Positions 10,191 to 19,956 of a DNA stretch of 64,000 bases are shown here, piece by piece. The notes under the pieces are model-generated. The model saw only the letters and a list, made by a program, of their open reading frames with translations, was not told the origin of the DNA and searched no databases. Made by a program: the position numbers and the translations under genes. The first letter of the stretch is position 1. Every line of letters begins with the position of its first letter. This DNA comes from Strobilurus pachycystidiatus (Eukaryota; Basidiomycota; Agaricomycetes; Agaricales; Physalacriaceae): the NCBI GenBank assembly GCA_019915135.1, contig JAHLMK010000019.1, forward strand, positions 682,001-746,000. Reading direction: 5' to 3'.

Positions 10191-12938
10191 ACGGTAAGAC
10201 CCAGGCGACTAGCCGAGCAATACGAAGAACGCACACTGGGAGATCAGGACATCGTCCATCATATTGCTACACATTGTCAGTTACAGCATGTCAAGAAGGA
10301 TGTAGCACTGACACATGGCCGGCCATGACTTTGGCTCGTTGGTGGGGGGGGGAGGAAATGGATATTTTGCATTACGATTTCAAGGAACTTGAACTAATGA
10401 AGAGGTCCGGGAGTCATTGAAGAGCCCGAATAGCCGATGGACATCTCCGGAAGATTTGATAGGTGTCCAGACAACTTGCCGATAAACGATTGAGATCCCG
10501 GAGTGGATGAAATTTGCGATCAGGGCCTGTGTCATGTTACAAGAGGAGAAGTCATGCAGTGGACGCCAATGCAATCTTAGTTGCGGCAGGGATACGGCAG
10601 GCGCCAACGAGTCGCTTGGCGTCATACAGTCACTGAGGCTTCATGTACTATACTCTGTTTCATGCTCTAGGTCGGCGGGCATCAGCCGCATTCCAGTTCA
10701 TACGATCCGTGCGGCTGAGCGGTCATCCACACTCGACCGTCATGACCCGAGTAGCTTTGGCGGAGGAATGCAGAGATTTTCGGGAGAGGAAGATCCATAT
10801 TTCTCGTACCCCAGCGTACCCGGCGCGGGGTAGGCTGAGTTCTGCTGGGCTGTATGACGACAGGACGTGTTGACACTATTACTTCTAACAATCTTGAAGG
10901 CTTACCATGGTATGGCACGGGACGGAACAAATATTGGGCGCGTTTCTCGACGTGTCTGAAGGTAAGAAAACCTGTTTCAGCGCTAGCTTGAATGGAGAAT
11001 CGGCTATTTCATGTAAAAATGCAATGCTCAATACATAACAGCCACGTATGAGGCGGCGGGTCGCATAGAGCGAAAAGAGGTCATTTCCGCGTCGGTAAGT
11101 GTCTCGTCCAGGATGGCCAAGCAAGTCTATAGCAGGATCAGTGGTGGCGCCGTGTATTGCTGGTGATGAGGCCAAAGAGGCATCTGACCGAATGCGGCTG
11201 ACAAGCCGCCTTGCCGTGTACGTCTTCGGCAACTTGGCCGGCAACTCAACTCAAGTTCGAACGCCCTTCTGGCTTCTCATGACAGCAACGGCTCCTTCAA
11301 GAGCCGAGTACATCAGGGCTGGACCTACGAGTCTATCATAGCGCCGGCTCTACGCGGCCGCCTCCATAAAGACTGAAAGCAGAACGCGGCGAGACACTCT
11401 TCGCCACGCCAAACTCGAAGATGAAGAAACTCCTGGCCAAGTTCAATGATGACTTCAGGGGTACACTTCTCTATACACACTCCCTCGGTAGAATTCATCG
11501 GCCGCTGCAGCATCGAAGGTCATAGAAGGGCGTGGAAGGTAGGGGAAGGTACTGAGAATGTCTTTCGACAATGAGTTTGACGTCAGTTTCGGAACTCAGT
11601 ACTCAGTATCCAGCACTCAGTAACAAACACGTCATTTTGTGAGTGCACAATTGACCCGCCACGCGGGAAAACGCCACTAGCAGCACACCGAGCAAAGCCG
11701 CCGATACCGAGAGCCTGGATGCGGAAGAATATAGAACAACAGTGCTCAGCAAATCCGAATCCCAGCGGCTTCACATTACTCTAGAAGGAGCTGGCCATCT
11801 CCCCTCGGTGTATACCAAGTCGAGGTAACATGTCGCTCCACTGAACTTTGTTCGTGAATCCTGACGTGCCACGGAAGGTATAGATAGCTTTCAAGTTCGT
11901 TTGCGGCGACCCTGGACTACCTATTTGCATCATGGCCATGACCATTGAACGGAGAAAGCATCTGTGTGATGAAAATAGCCAGGAGTACTCGAGTAGCCTA
12001 GTGTCATGAATCCAGCTGCGGTGTGACGAGCCCGCTAACAGTCCAGAATCATGATAACAGCCGTTTGCACAGGAGTGACAGAGTGTCGATATCCGGCAGG
12101 CGCAATGGTTCAAATCTGGAAAATATACGAAAGACAGGCACGTAAGGCGGCGACTGGGCGGCGAGTAACAAGTTCCAAGGATACTTAGCTCTTATGAGCC
12201 TGCCGGTGCCTAGACGCCACGATGGATCAAGTTGTCGCCACATTTAGCACACCAAACGACGCAACGCCTTCCCAGGCCGTCAGCGCTTCAGCATCCGCCA
12301 TATGAAAACCCTAAATCTCTCTGATACACACCAGACATGCACTCACTATCGAGACCGACCCTGTAGGTGTGAACAGCGCCAACAGACGATCCAATAAGCG
12401 CGGAGGCTTGGCCACCTGAATGAGGAACGCCGACAAGACAGCCTCATGACCGAAGACCATGGGGACATTAGACCACTATTTCTGGGAGACTCGTCATTCC
12501 TGGAAATCCACCAAACTCGGAGAACCACCAAACTCGGGAGACCCACCTGACGAAAACTTCATCGATGAAACCATTTGTTTGAGAGCAAAGACCAAGTGAT
12601 CCTAGGAGGCCGAGGAAGGCACAGCGGTGAGCAGCGGCTTCTTGCAGCCTTGAGAGCAATGAGATAGTTCTATGAGAGACAAGTAGCAGAGTCGCCGAGC
12701 AAGCGAATGAATTTGGACAAGCACGGGTGTCCGCCGCTAAATCGAGTACCCCGGTCCTACGGAAAAAGAGTCCAATGTTTAGTGGCGTCGATTGGTGCCA
12801 GAGGGTCAACCTGCAGCTCTATTAGATACGAAACAAATCTAGTTTATGTGTACATACGATAAAGATAAAAATAACGACGCGAAGAGTTGGTACCTACATG
12901 AAAGAACAATGAAAAGGCCGAAGGTTTGGAGCAATTCA
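10191..12938. other. 2.7-kb stretch without a supportable gene
   Basis: Minus-strand frames at 10380-10625 and 10885-11244 look partly coding (for example YRRGNDLFSLYATRRLIRGC) with possible intron signals near 10906, but no complete model or family emerges. Frames at 11583-12243 and 12468-12809 are short and featureless. This could hold a decayed gene. Confidence 0.35.
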
Positions 12939-14441
12939 CTAGTAGAGCCCAACAGCACCACCACTAACCGTACGCGTCCGGTCCTGAGTGCGCCTCGGCA
13001 TCTTGCTGCTCCTGGTCAGATCATCGTCATCGTCGAAGCACCTGCGTCTCTTCGTGCCTGGGGCCAGTACAGTCAACTCCTCTACATCCTGCATCTCCTC
13101 ATCTGACGTCAAGTCATCATCCTCGTCTGAATCGATGACCATATCCACATCCTTTTCCTCATCCCATTCCTTGTCACCAGAATCCGCATCGCCACCAGTG
13201 ATTGCCGACAAAGAGGAATACGTAGTGGTGGCGCAAAGCTGGGAGGGAGATGTGAAGAGAGGCGACGGAGGAGAGGTACAACTTGAAGTCGAATGTTGAT
13301 AAAATAAGGACATCGATGAGGGGATTGTCGAAAAGGAACTTGAGGTCGAGAGTGATACTGAGATGAGATCGACAGCGCCAGTGGGAATACAGTCTTGGAT
13401 GAAGAATTTGGATCCTGTCTCTCCTGCCGGTCGTAGAAGCAGCCATCCGTCAACAAGTTTCCTCGGAAACCCGAATGCCCTTTTGCTAGCCTCCTCAAAA
13501 TACTCGTCAGGGTCCCAACCATCGTTATCCAACTCGACAAGAAGTTTTGCGAGTTGAGAAAGTGCGAGAAGAGGAACGCCTTGGCGGTAGAGCCTTCCAT
13601 TGATTAGGTCGATGTCCGTGCCCTCCTTGAAGGATCGTACCGCGCTACGAAGTTCCCCCAAAGGCGCTTGGCCTGACAACCAAGATACAAGCCAAGCGTG
13701 TTCCTGGTCGGAGAGACATTCTTCGAGTTCAGATCCATCCAGAACGAAGGCGTGAACAAGGGCTTCCGCCGCATCGAGAAGGCGACGCGAGGGCGAAGAG
13801 GAAATGATGGTCATCGTATCATCGTGCACTTCGGCAGATTTCCATTGGTGAACGTATACTGCGGCTTGGGCGAGAGCGCCTAGAGTGCGCGACGAGTGCA
13901 CATGAATGAGCGTAGAAGCTGTATCGGCTAGCAGGTTGAGAGGATTCGACATATCGATATCAGGGACCAGTGCTGGGCGAGTAAGAGTAGACGGTGTCAA
14001 GGGAAGAGAGCCCTCATTCGTCAACTCAGTCTTGAGATTGAACCAGCCTCTCAACAGCTCGCGAGGAAGTCCATGATAGCGCGAAGCAGCCCGGTCCGCG
14101 AAGCCGTACCAGTCTTCGTCCGACATTATTGGTAGCAGAGGGAGTACACGAGGAAAGTCGTTGACGCCGATAAGAACGAGTCCATTGAAAAGAAGTCTGT
14201 CGCCGACGAGTTGGAGAGAGTCCTCGTGCGCGTACTGGTGCAGATTGCTGGGAAGGCGGGATCGCAGAATACCGGCCGCGCGCAACTTGAGGAGGGCGAT
14301 CTCGGCGGCTGTCAGATACGAGCTGTGGTCTGTTTCTGGGTCGAGCAGAAAGCCCTTGACAAAGTCCCGAGCAGCGCGGTCGTTTGTAGGGACATAATCA
14401 AAGAGCGAGGAAAAGCCTGTTGGGTTCCCCGGAAATGACAT
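12939..14441 (-). CDS. Unrecognised 500-residue protein with an internal duplication
   Basis: Uninterrupted frame. The ATG at 14441 (MSFPGNPTGFSSLFDYVP) is preferred; an upstream in-frame ATG at 14561 would add 40 residues. Two related blocks of about 110 residues occur, near residues 22-135 and 225-345. Both start with an FV..F.LD segment (DFVKGFLLDPETD, HAFVLDGSELEE), contain an LxNGRL-like turn (VGDRLLFNGLVLIG, INGRLYRQGVPLLA), then a DxDWYGFAD or DGWDPDEYFEEA motif, and close with LPRELLRGWFNLK or FPRKLVDGWLLLRP. A Ser/Thr-rich linker, a strongly acidic patch (DMVIDSDEDDDLTSDEE) and basic KRRR/KMPRR motifs form the tail, suggesting nuclear location. No known family comes to mind. Confidence 0.75.
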   Translation of the reverse strand: MSFPGNPTGFSSLFDYVPTNDRAARDFVKGFLLDPETDHSSYLTAAEIALLKLRAAGILRSRLPSNLHQYAHEDSLQLVGDRLLFNGLVLIGVNDFPRVLPLLPIMSDEDWYGFADRAASRYHGLPRELLRGWFNLKTELTNEGSLPLTPSTLTRPALVPDIDMSNPLNLLADTASTLIHVHSSRTLGALAQAAVYVHQWKSAEVHDDTMTIISSSPSRRLLDAAEALVHAFVLDGSELEECLSDQEHAWLVSWLSGQAPLGELRSAVRSFKEGTDIDLINGRLYRQGVPLLALSQLAKLLVELDNDGWDPDEYFEEASKRAFGFPRKLVDGWLLLRPAGETGSKFFIQDCIPTGAVDLISVSLSTSSSFSTIPSSMSLFYQHSTSSCTSPPSPLFTSPSQLCATTTYSSLSAITGGDADSGDKEWDEEKDVDMVIDSDEDDDLTSDEEMQDVEELTVLAPGTKRRRCFDDDDDLTRSSKMPRRTQDRTRTVSGGAVGLY

Positions 14442-14983
14442 GTTGCGCTGATCGCTACAGACGATGAGATGCTCGACTCGCATGGGGCAGCCATGTGGCG
14501 CACCTAAACACCAATGCTGATGCGCCAAGGTGAAAGGCGGGATAGTACGAGGCGGAGCCAAGGAGGATTGTCGCAGTAGAGAGGAAGAAGTGAAAGTTAC
14601 CCCGGTCCTGTCATTCGAGAACGTGACAACAACGTGGCGTCATTATCCTTCTGTCTCTCTCAAAATGCAGGCTTGTAGCTTGAGTGCGGTGACGCTTGCA
14701 CATTTCAAGCAGATAACGCGTCTGAAACAAAAGAGAGGCGAAAATTTGACACCGTCACTGCATTTGGGTCATCTGGCAGAGCTCGCTGCAAAGTGAAGAG
14801 GCGCAACTTCCTCCCGCCTTTTTGATCCATCGCCACCGGTGTAGACTCGTAAAGTCCCAAAATGCTAAATCAGTTAGTGTCTGTTCACCCGAGAAACGCA
14901 GACAGTCCTAAATATTATTCATACACAAAGATCGTAGCGGCGAGGATATCAAGGGTATAGTAGAGAGAAAAAAATCCAATGTA

Positions 14984-16567
14984 CTACCCTCTCAGAGCAG
15001 TGGTCAATCGGTCATAGCATCGCTTCAGTTCCACCGAATCCTTCTCGAGGTCAGCATTCCCGTCGACCTTCCTATAGAACTTCGACAAGTCCTCGAGGAT
15101 GGGATTAGCCGGGAGTGCCGTCGCTTCAGCCAAACGCGTCACTACCGAGCAGAGCTCCTTATGAGGCGCACCATCTGCCTTCCAAGCCCTTCTCTGACAT
15201 CCGGCCGAGCAATAATACACGCGTTTGCAGACGGAGCATTTGCTTAGTCCGCTGCCCCCACCAGTTGTCGGACATGCTGGTGCGGCACATCGCTGCCATT
15301 CTGTGAGGCCGATGAAACAGTTATAGGCGCTCTTGATCGAGTCGTTGGCCATGTCACGCTTGGAGCGGGAGAGCGAGACAATCCGTGCGTGGAATTTATC
15401 CACGTCGTAGGGCATGTCCTTGGCTTCATGTACGGTACTCCCGAGGCGTTCGAAGACCCTGATGCATGTGGCGGCCTTCTCCTCGTATCTCCCAGTTCCT
15501 CTCTCTGTTCCCGAGGCGGCGAGAATGGCAGGGAGTTCATCAAGGAAGAAGCCACATTTGATTACAAGTTCCCCGGGGTACGTATCTAGTTCATTGTTGA
15601 TGATATATTCCAGAGCATGAAGGTGTTGACTGGATAGCTCACCATGATGTGAAATCAAAGTCAGTAAGTTTGAATGATTGACGTCGTTGAGGACGACCTC
15701 GTAGAAGCGTGCAATTTGATCCACTTGCTGAAGTATCTCTCCCCCCAGGAACCGCCTGATAGGACGCCACGACTTGCAGATAAGATCGAGGTTGAACACC
15801 GCGTCCCAAGCGAAACCACTGTTGTCTACCACGTCCGGAATGAGCTGATGCGGGTAAAGCACCATGAGCGACGCAAGGATGGAATACAAAGGCGGATTGA
15901 TGGTATATGCGTCGAGCCAGATTTCCAATTGATTCAAACTTGCATCAACGCTGTATGAAGATATATCGTCCATGTCCTTGGGCCACGCGACGTCAAGACC
16001 CTGTTTCTCGGTCATTTTGCGCACTCGTTGCACAAGCCTCGCCGTCCTTTTCTCCTCAGCGGCAACCTCGAGTGTGGCGGATAAGATGTCGAAAAAGTGT
16101 TTGGGGAGGAGTCGTGCTGTGCCCTCCTGGCGCTCTCCGAGTTGGTGAAGTTCCGCGACAACCGGATCCTTGAGATCGACGCAGTAGCGCGCGCAGTGCT
16201 CCAATCCCTCCGGCGTCTCCTCCAAGCCACGCATGAGCCTGCCACAGTGTTCTTTCGTACGCGGCTCGAAGATCCAGTCCGCCACCGCGCGCAGAAATGT
16301 ACGCTGGTGAAACCGCAGCGTACTGCGATTATGCGTTACAAGAAATGACAACCGTTCGGCTTCATCGACGCAGCTCGATACCACAGAAAGGAACCCCAAG
16401 AGGCGGCGGCGGCACAGTCGTTTCTGAGGGTCCTGCAATGTCGCCACGATACGCTCGAAAAATCGTTCCGCATCATCGGGGTCATCAAGATATTTGCCTT
16501 GCCACTCTAGAGCGGGAGTCAGGCGAAAGATACCATGTCGAGTGCTCATGGGTTTGTTAGACTTCAT
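14984..16567 (-). CDS. MYND zinc-finger protein
   Basis: Intronless frame of 527 residues with ATG at 16567. The MYND finger lies near residues 425-470: CAAPACP, then KCSVCKRVYYCSAGCQRRAW and HKELC, giving the expected Cys pairs and His-Cys ligands. MYND fingers are protein-protein interaction modules that bind proline-rich motifs. The preceding 420 residues are helical and match no enzyme domain I recognise; SET-domain motifs of SMYD methyltransferases are absent. Proteins of this layout (long helical region then MYND near the C-terminus) form large, uncharacterised families in mushrooms. Its neighbours give no functional clue. A second, unrelated MYND gene occurs at 41-43 kb. Confidence 0.85.
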   Translation of the reverse strand: MKSNKPMSTRHGIFRLTPALEWQGKYLDDPDDAERFFERIVATLQDPQKRLCRRRLLGFLSVVSSCVDEAERLSFLVTHNRSTLRFHQRTFLRAVADWIFEPRTKEHCGRLMRGLEETPEGLEHCARYCVDLKDPVVAELHQLGERQEGTARLLPKHFFDILSATLEVAAEEKRTARLVQRVRKMTEKQGLDVAWPKDMDDISSYSVDASLNQLEIWLDAYTINPPLYSILASLMVLYPHQLIPDVVDNSGFAWDAVFNLDLICKSWRPIRRFLGGEILQQVDQIARFYEVVLNDVNHSNLLTLISHHGELSSQHLHALEYIINNELDTYPGELVIKCGFFLDELPAILAASGTERGTGRYEEKAATCIRVFERLGSTVHEAKDMPYDVDKFHARIVSLSRSKRDMANDSIKSAYNCFIGLTEWQRCAAPACPTTGGGSGLSKCSVCKRVYYCSAGCQRRAWKADGAPHKELCSVVTRLAEATALPANPILEDLSKFYRKVDGNADLEKDSVELKRCYDRLTTALRG

Positions 16568-16993
16568 GGATTTGAGCGTCTTATCGGGATCGAAGAGTTG
16601 GTCGTCGGTGAGCCTTTGACGCTACTTATAATGAATGACTCCACTCGTAAAAAAGCCCACACACCAGTCCATGATCAGCAAATTCGTAGCAAAGTTGGAG
16701 TGGCAAGTGGCGGATGAGCACAAAGGTGGTCGGTGACCGAAGGGAAGGCGTATGAACAGTGAACGCGTCGGATGACCGGCCCGACTCTGCCACCTAACTT
16801 GCACATCAGCCATCGTCAATGCCGCTACTACAACGATCCTCGAGTCTCTCGACTATCCATACAAACCATACATTGATAAGCACAATGACTACCGATTTAT
16901 ATTGCGCCTGTCACGGAAACTCAACGCTATGTATAGCATGTGTGGCGTATCGCCTGTCGCCCCCTGGAAATTTCTGTAAAAGACAACGACTCA

Positions 16994-17065
16994 GACTCTA
17001 TAGCTCAGTGGTAGAGCATGCGATTGCAGATCGCAGGGCCCCGTGTTCAAGTCACGGTGAGGTCT
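16994..17065 (+). tRNA. tRNA-Cys (GCA)
   Basis: A 72-nt cloverleaf without intron. The D-arm region is TAGCTCAGTGGTAGAGC, the anticodon stem TGCGA/TCGCA is perfect around loop TTGCAGA (anticodon GCA), and the T arm CCGTG-TTCAAGT-CACGG is perfect. The acceptor stem GACTCTA/TGAGGTC has one C-A mismatch and G-U pairs. The discriminator base is T, as expected for Cys. A T-run (17065-17069) provides Pol III termination. Confidence 0.9.
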
Positions 17066-17665
17066 TTTTGGCCTCCTCGCAGTCGTAAGTGTTCAGTGGC
17101 CAACAAGAGCCGGCAGGCTGTAATTATCAATTGCAATGGGCCAAGACTTTCACAAATATTCATCACTAAGATGCAGGCCGTCCGCAGAGTGTGGCGCAAT
17201 TACAATTGAGTGATGAAAGACACATTCCGAAATCGATACAATTCAGAATCTGTAGACGAGGTTATACACCAACGGATCCATTCATACACTACCACTTGAT
17301 GGAGTACTTCTTTATGCTGCAAGTAGACTGGAATTCCTCGTTTGGTAGTGACAAGCCCAGCCTTCGAAGGAATCGTCTAATGATCAATAGAGCGCTTCAC
17401 CCCAAGTGTTACAGATAATACGGCAGCCGTTATCAAGAGAAGGATTGAGAAATTCAGAAGCTGAAGAGATGAAGCGATTGTCAAGCCAATAACAAGGAAT
17501 GAAAAGAATCAACTCACCAACGGCGAGAACCACAATGAACGGAGAGTGATGTTCGAACCAGTAGTACGACCGTCCATTCATGACCTAGAGGCTTTCCCCA
17601 CCTGTAAATATATATACAACAACATTCAAACACTATACAATACATCCATTTCCGTATATTACACT
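17066..17665. other. Spacer, no gene seen
   Basis: Open frames here (17191-17418 plus, 17384-17581 minus) lack domains or splice structure. Confidence 0.4.
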
Positions 17666-19336
17666 TCATGGCACATAGACCTTTGAGTATCCCTCGACGA
17701 CTCTCCTACAGCACGGACACCGGTCCTCACCCTTTGCGCCTACAAGGGCAGCAACGAACGATTTATCCGAGCGCACCGCTAGCTCCCCGCGGCATCCATC
17801 GCACAGCGCGAGACACCGGCACGGCCAGGCGATGATATCGCGCGGTGCAGCGGTGCATATCACACACGGCGGAGGGGAGTCCAAGCTCGGTCGGAACGGC
17901 TGGACGGGTGCAGGGGCGGTGATAACCACGTCCGATGAGGGATGCGAGACGTTCGAGCGCGTAACGACGCCCTGGTGAGCCATATGCGCTAAGAGCGTCT
18001 CCCCCTCGCCGGCCATATCCGCGTACAAGGCACTAGGATCGTCTTGCTCGCCCTCACTATCCTCGCTCGACCCAGTCTCGGACGGCTCGTACTCGGCGTC
18101 GCTGTCCACCACCTCCTCCGAGTCTTCCTCTCCCTCGCCTTCTATTTCGACAGACTTCCCACCTACCCTGCTGAGAGCCCTACACCAAGCGACGATCATG
18201 CGCGCGTATTCTATCCATTCGTGGCTGGCCCGCGGCTCGATGCCAACATTGTGTATCTCGGTGGCGAACCCTCTCGGTGCGATCTTGATCCCATCAAGCT
18301 CACAGCTCCATCCCTTGCCCTTGCCAGCCTCCAGGCTCGCCGTCCCTACGCGCAGCAAAAGAACGCCAAAATCCTCCTCGCCCTTGACATTCAACGGAAG
18401 CGGAGCCTGACCCGCAAGGAGCCGGAGAAAGAGCGTCAAAAGGGTGGTCGCGATGAGGAGAGACTCGAACAGATTCGGAATGTAATTGAGTAACGGGTAT
18501 TTGCCGCTTCCCCAGCGAGTGAGCACCACGCCCCAGAAATGTGATAAGGACAGCATGGAAGCGAGCATGGTGGGCCCAAGACGGTGGGACGCCGTGCGGC
18601 GGTGGGCAGACAGCACGTGTAGCAGCGTAAGCTGAAGTAGCGGCACAGTGATAGTGAAAATGACATGCTTGTCCGGTCGGGACGCGAGCGGCTCGGGACG
18701 TGTGTCGGTGTGTGTCAGCGGGGACGAGTAGATGTGCAGCAGGAATGCGTAGCCGACCAAGTTGAAAGGGCTCGAGTTGGCCTGCATGTGTCCGGCGATG
18801 TGTCCGCCGTCGGCAGCCTTGACGAAGCCCTCGACGCAGAACGCGGCGCAGACGGAGCAGAATGTGCGCCACGCGATGGCGGACATGGTCTGCGTGCGGA
18901 CGGCGCTGTCCTCCCATCCAGTGAGCAGTTCGAGCCAGACGACGAGCATGCGGCACAGCAGGTAGAGCGTCGGGAGGTGCAGCGCCAGCCGCCACGCGGC
19001 GGCGTTCCCCGAGCGTCGCTGGCGGGGTGGGGCGACGACGTGCTGGATTCGATGCATGAGGATGGCCATCCCAAACAGTCCGAGCATGTATGTCGACGTG
19101 AAAAAGGCCCATGGCCCTGGGAACGCTCCCGCTGCTATCCTGCTGCCCTCCACGGCGCTCCCGACCCCGGCGTCAGCGCCCGCCCGTGGCCCGCCAGCGT
19201 CGGCGCTGCTCCCTTCAGCGGCGACAATCCCAGCATCTCCTTCGCCTGCTCCTCTTGCGCGTCCATCTAGTTTCCCTCCGAGTCGTGCCAAGAACGCTCC
19301 CAGCGCGCCCATCGTTGTGTTGGATATGGCGGCCAT
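17666..19336 (-). CDS. Multi-pass membrane RING-finger protein, Asi1/Asi3-like E3 ligase candidate
   Basis: Intronless 556-residue frame, ATG at 19336. After an Ala/Gly-rich N-terminus (about 1-75) come several hydrophobic segments: FFTSTYMLGLFGMAILM, LALHLPTLYLLCRMLVVWLE, the HVIFTITVPLLQLTLLHVL region, and LFESLLIATTLLTLFLRLLA. An acidic Glu/Ser/Asp linker follows (about 385-430). The C-terminus holds a RING-type finger: CVICTAAPRDIIAWPCRCLA, then LCDGCR and CPCCRR, with zinc ligands in C3HC4-like spacing in which Cys replaces the usual His. Membrane spans followed by a C-terminal RING and the GYAFLLHIYSSP motif resemble the fungal Asi1/Asi3 inner-nuclear-membrane ubiquitin ligases. That assignment is inference. 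The region is markedly GC-rich, explaining long shadow frames. Confidence 0.8.
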   Translation of the reverse strand: MAAISNTTMGALGAFLARLGGKLDGRARGAGEGDAGIVAAEGSSADAGGPRAGADAGVGSAVEGSRIAAGAFPGPWAFFTSTYMLGLFGMAILMHRIQHVVAPPRQRRSGNAAAWRLALHLPTLYLLCRMLVVWLELLTGWEDSAVRTQTMSAIAWRTFCSVCAAFCVEGFVKAADGGHIAGHMQANSSPFNLVGYAFLLHIYSSPLTHTDTRPEPLASRPDKHVIFTITVPLLQLTLLHVLSAHRRTASHRLGPTMLASMLSLSHFWGVVLTRWGSGKYPLLNYIPNLFESLLIATTLLTLFLRLLAGQAPLPLNVKGEEDFGVLLLRVGTASLEAGKGKGWSCELDGIKIAPRGFATEIHNVGIEPRASHEWIEYARMIVAWCRALSRVGGKSVEIEGEGEEDSEEVVDSDAEYEPSETGSSEDSEGEQDDPSALYADMAGEGETLLAHMAHQGVVTRSNVSHPSSDVVITAPAPVQPFRPSLDSPPPCVICTAAPRDIIAWPCRCLALCDGCRGELAVRSDKSFVAALVGAKGEDRCPCCRRVVEGYSKVYVP

Positions 19337-19956
19337 GACGGCAGGTTGATGTCAGAAAGCGTCAATATCGTCCGGTCAACGTCGGCCCTGATGAGGGCAC
19401 GTCGACGGTCGTGGTTCAGGTTCAAGTCGCACAACGATATATTCGGCACAATGACTCCGGACCGGATGTGCCGCACTGCGCCACATCCATAACGACACCG
19501 ATTTGAAGCTGTATATTTGATAAGTATACGAGTACGAGAGCCTAATGCTTCTTGTTCCTTCGACGGGGCTTGATTTGAATCATCATCACATGGATCCCCA
19601 ACATTTAGGCATCGGTTCGGGAAAAATGAGGTTCAGCACCAGCGATCCTCATTCCCGTGCAAGAGCCCTGCAGTTCTCCGTCGAGATCAGAATATGGCAG
19701 CGTGAGTTATTATCACCTGTAAGCATAATGCCAATCTGACAGTCAAGGGCGGACGATGGACACTTCTCAATCAAGAATTATACGATGAGTAAATAAATAT
19801 CTACCGCGTACAATTGCATTACATTACAAGTATTCGTACAGTCGCTGTCCTTTGTAATAGCCAATTAACCTACATCCAGCTAAATAAATATTGCGATAGA
19901 GTCCCAATGTGATGATGTGTGAATGCATTGTAGACGTGTCCAAAAATTCGAGGCCC
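19337..19956. other. Spacer between RING and YTH genes
   Basis: No supportable gene. It contains the promoter of the RING gene and the 3' region of the YTH gene, both on minus. The frame at 19545-19739 is short and featureless. Confidence 0.4.

Noticed and set aside
12988..13299. Plus-strand Ser-rich frame
   Set aside because: Antisense of the acidic tail of the duplicated-domain protein; Ser runs result from Asp/Glu codons read in reverse.
18300..19270. Long open frames on both strands (18300-19112 minus, 18665-19270 plus)
   Set aside because: They are shadows of the GC-rich RING gene, Arg/Ala-rich and without domain features.
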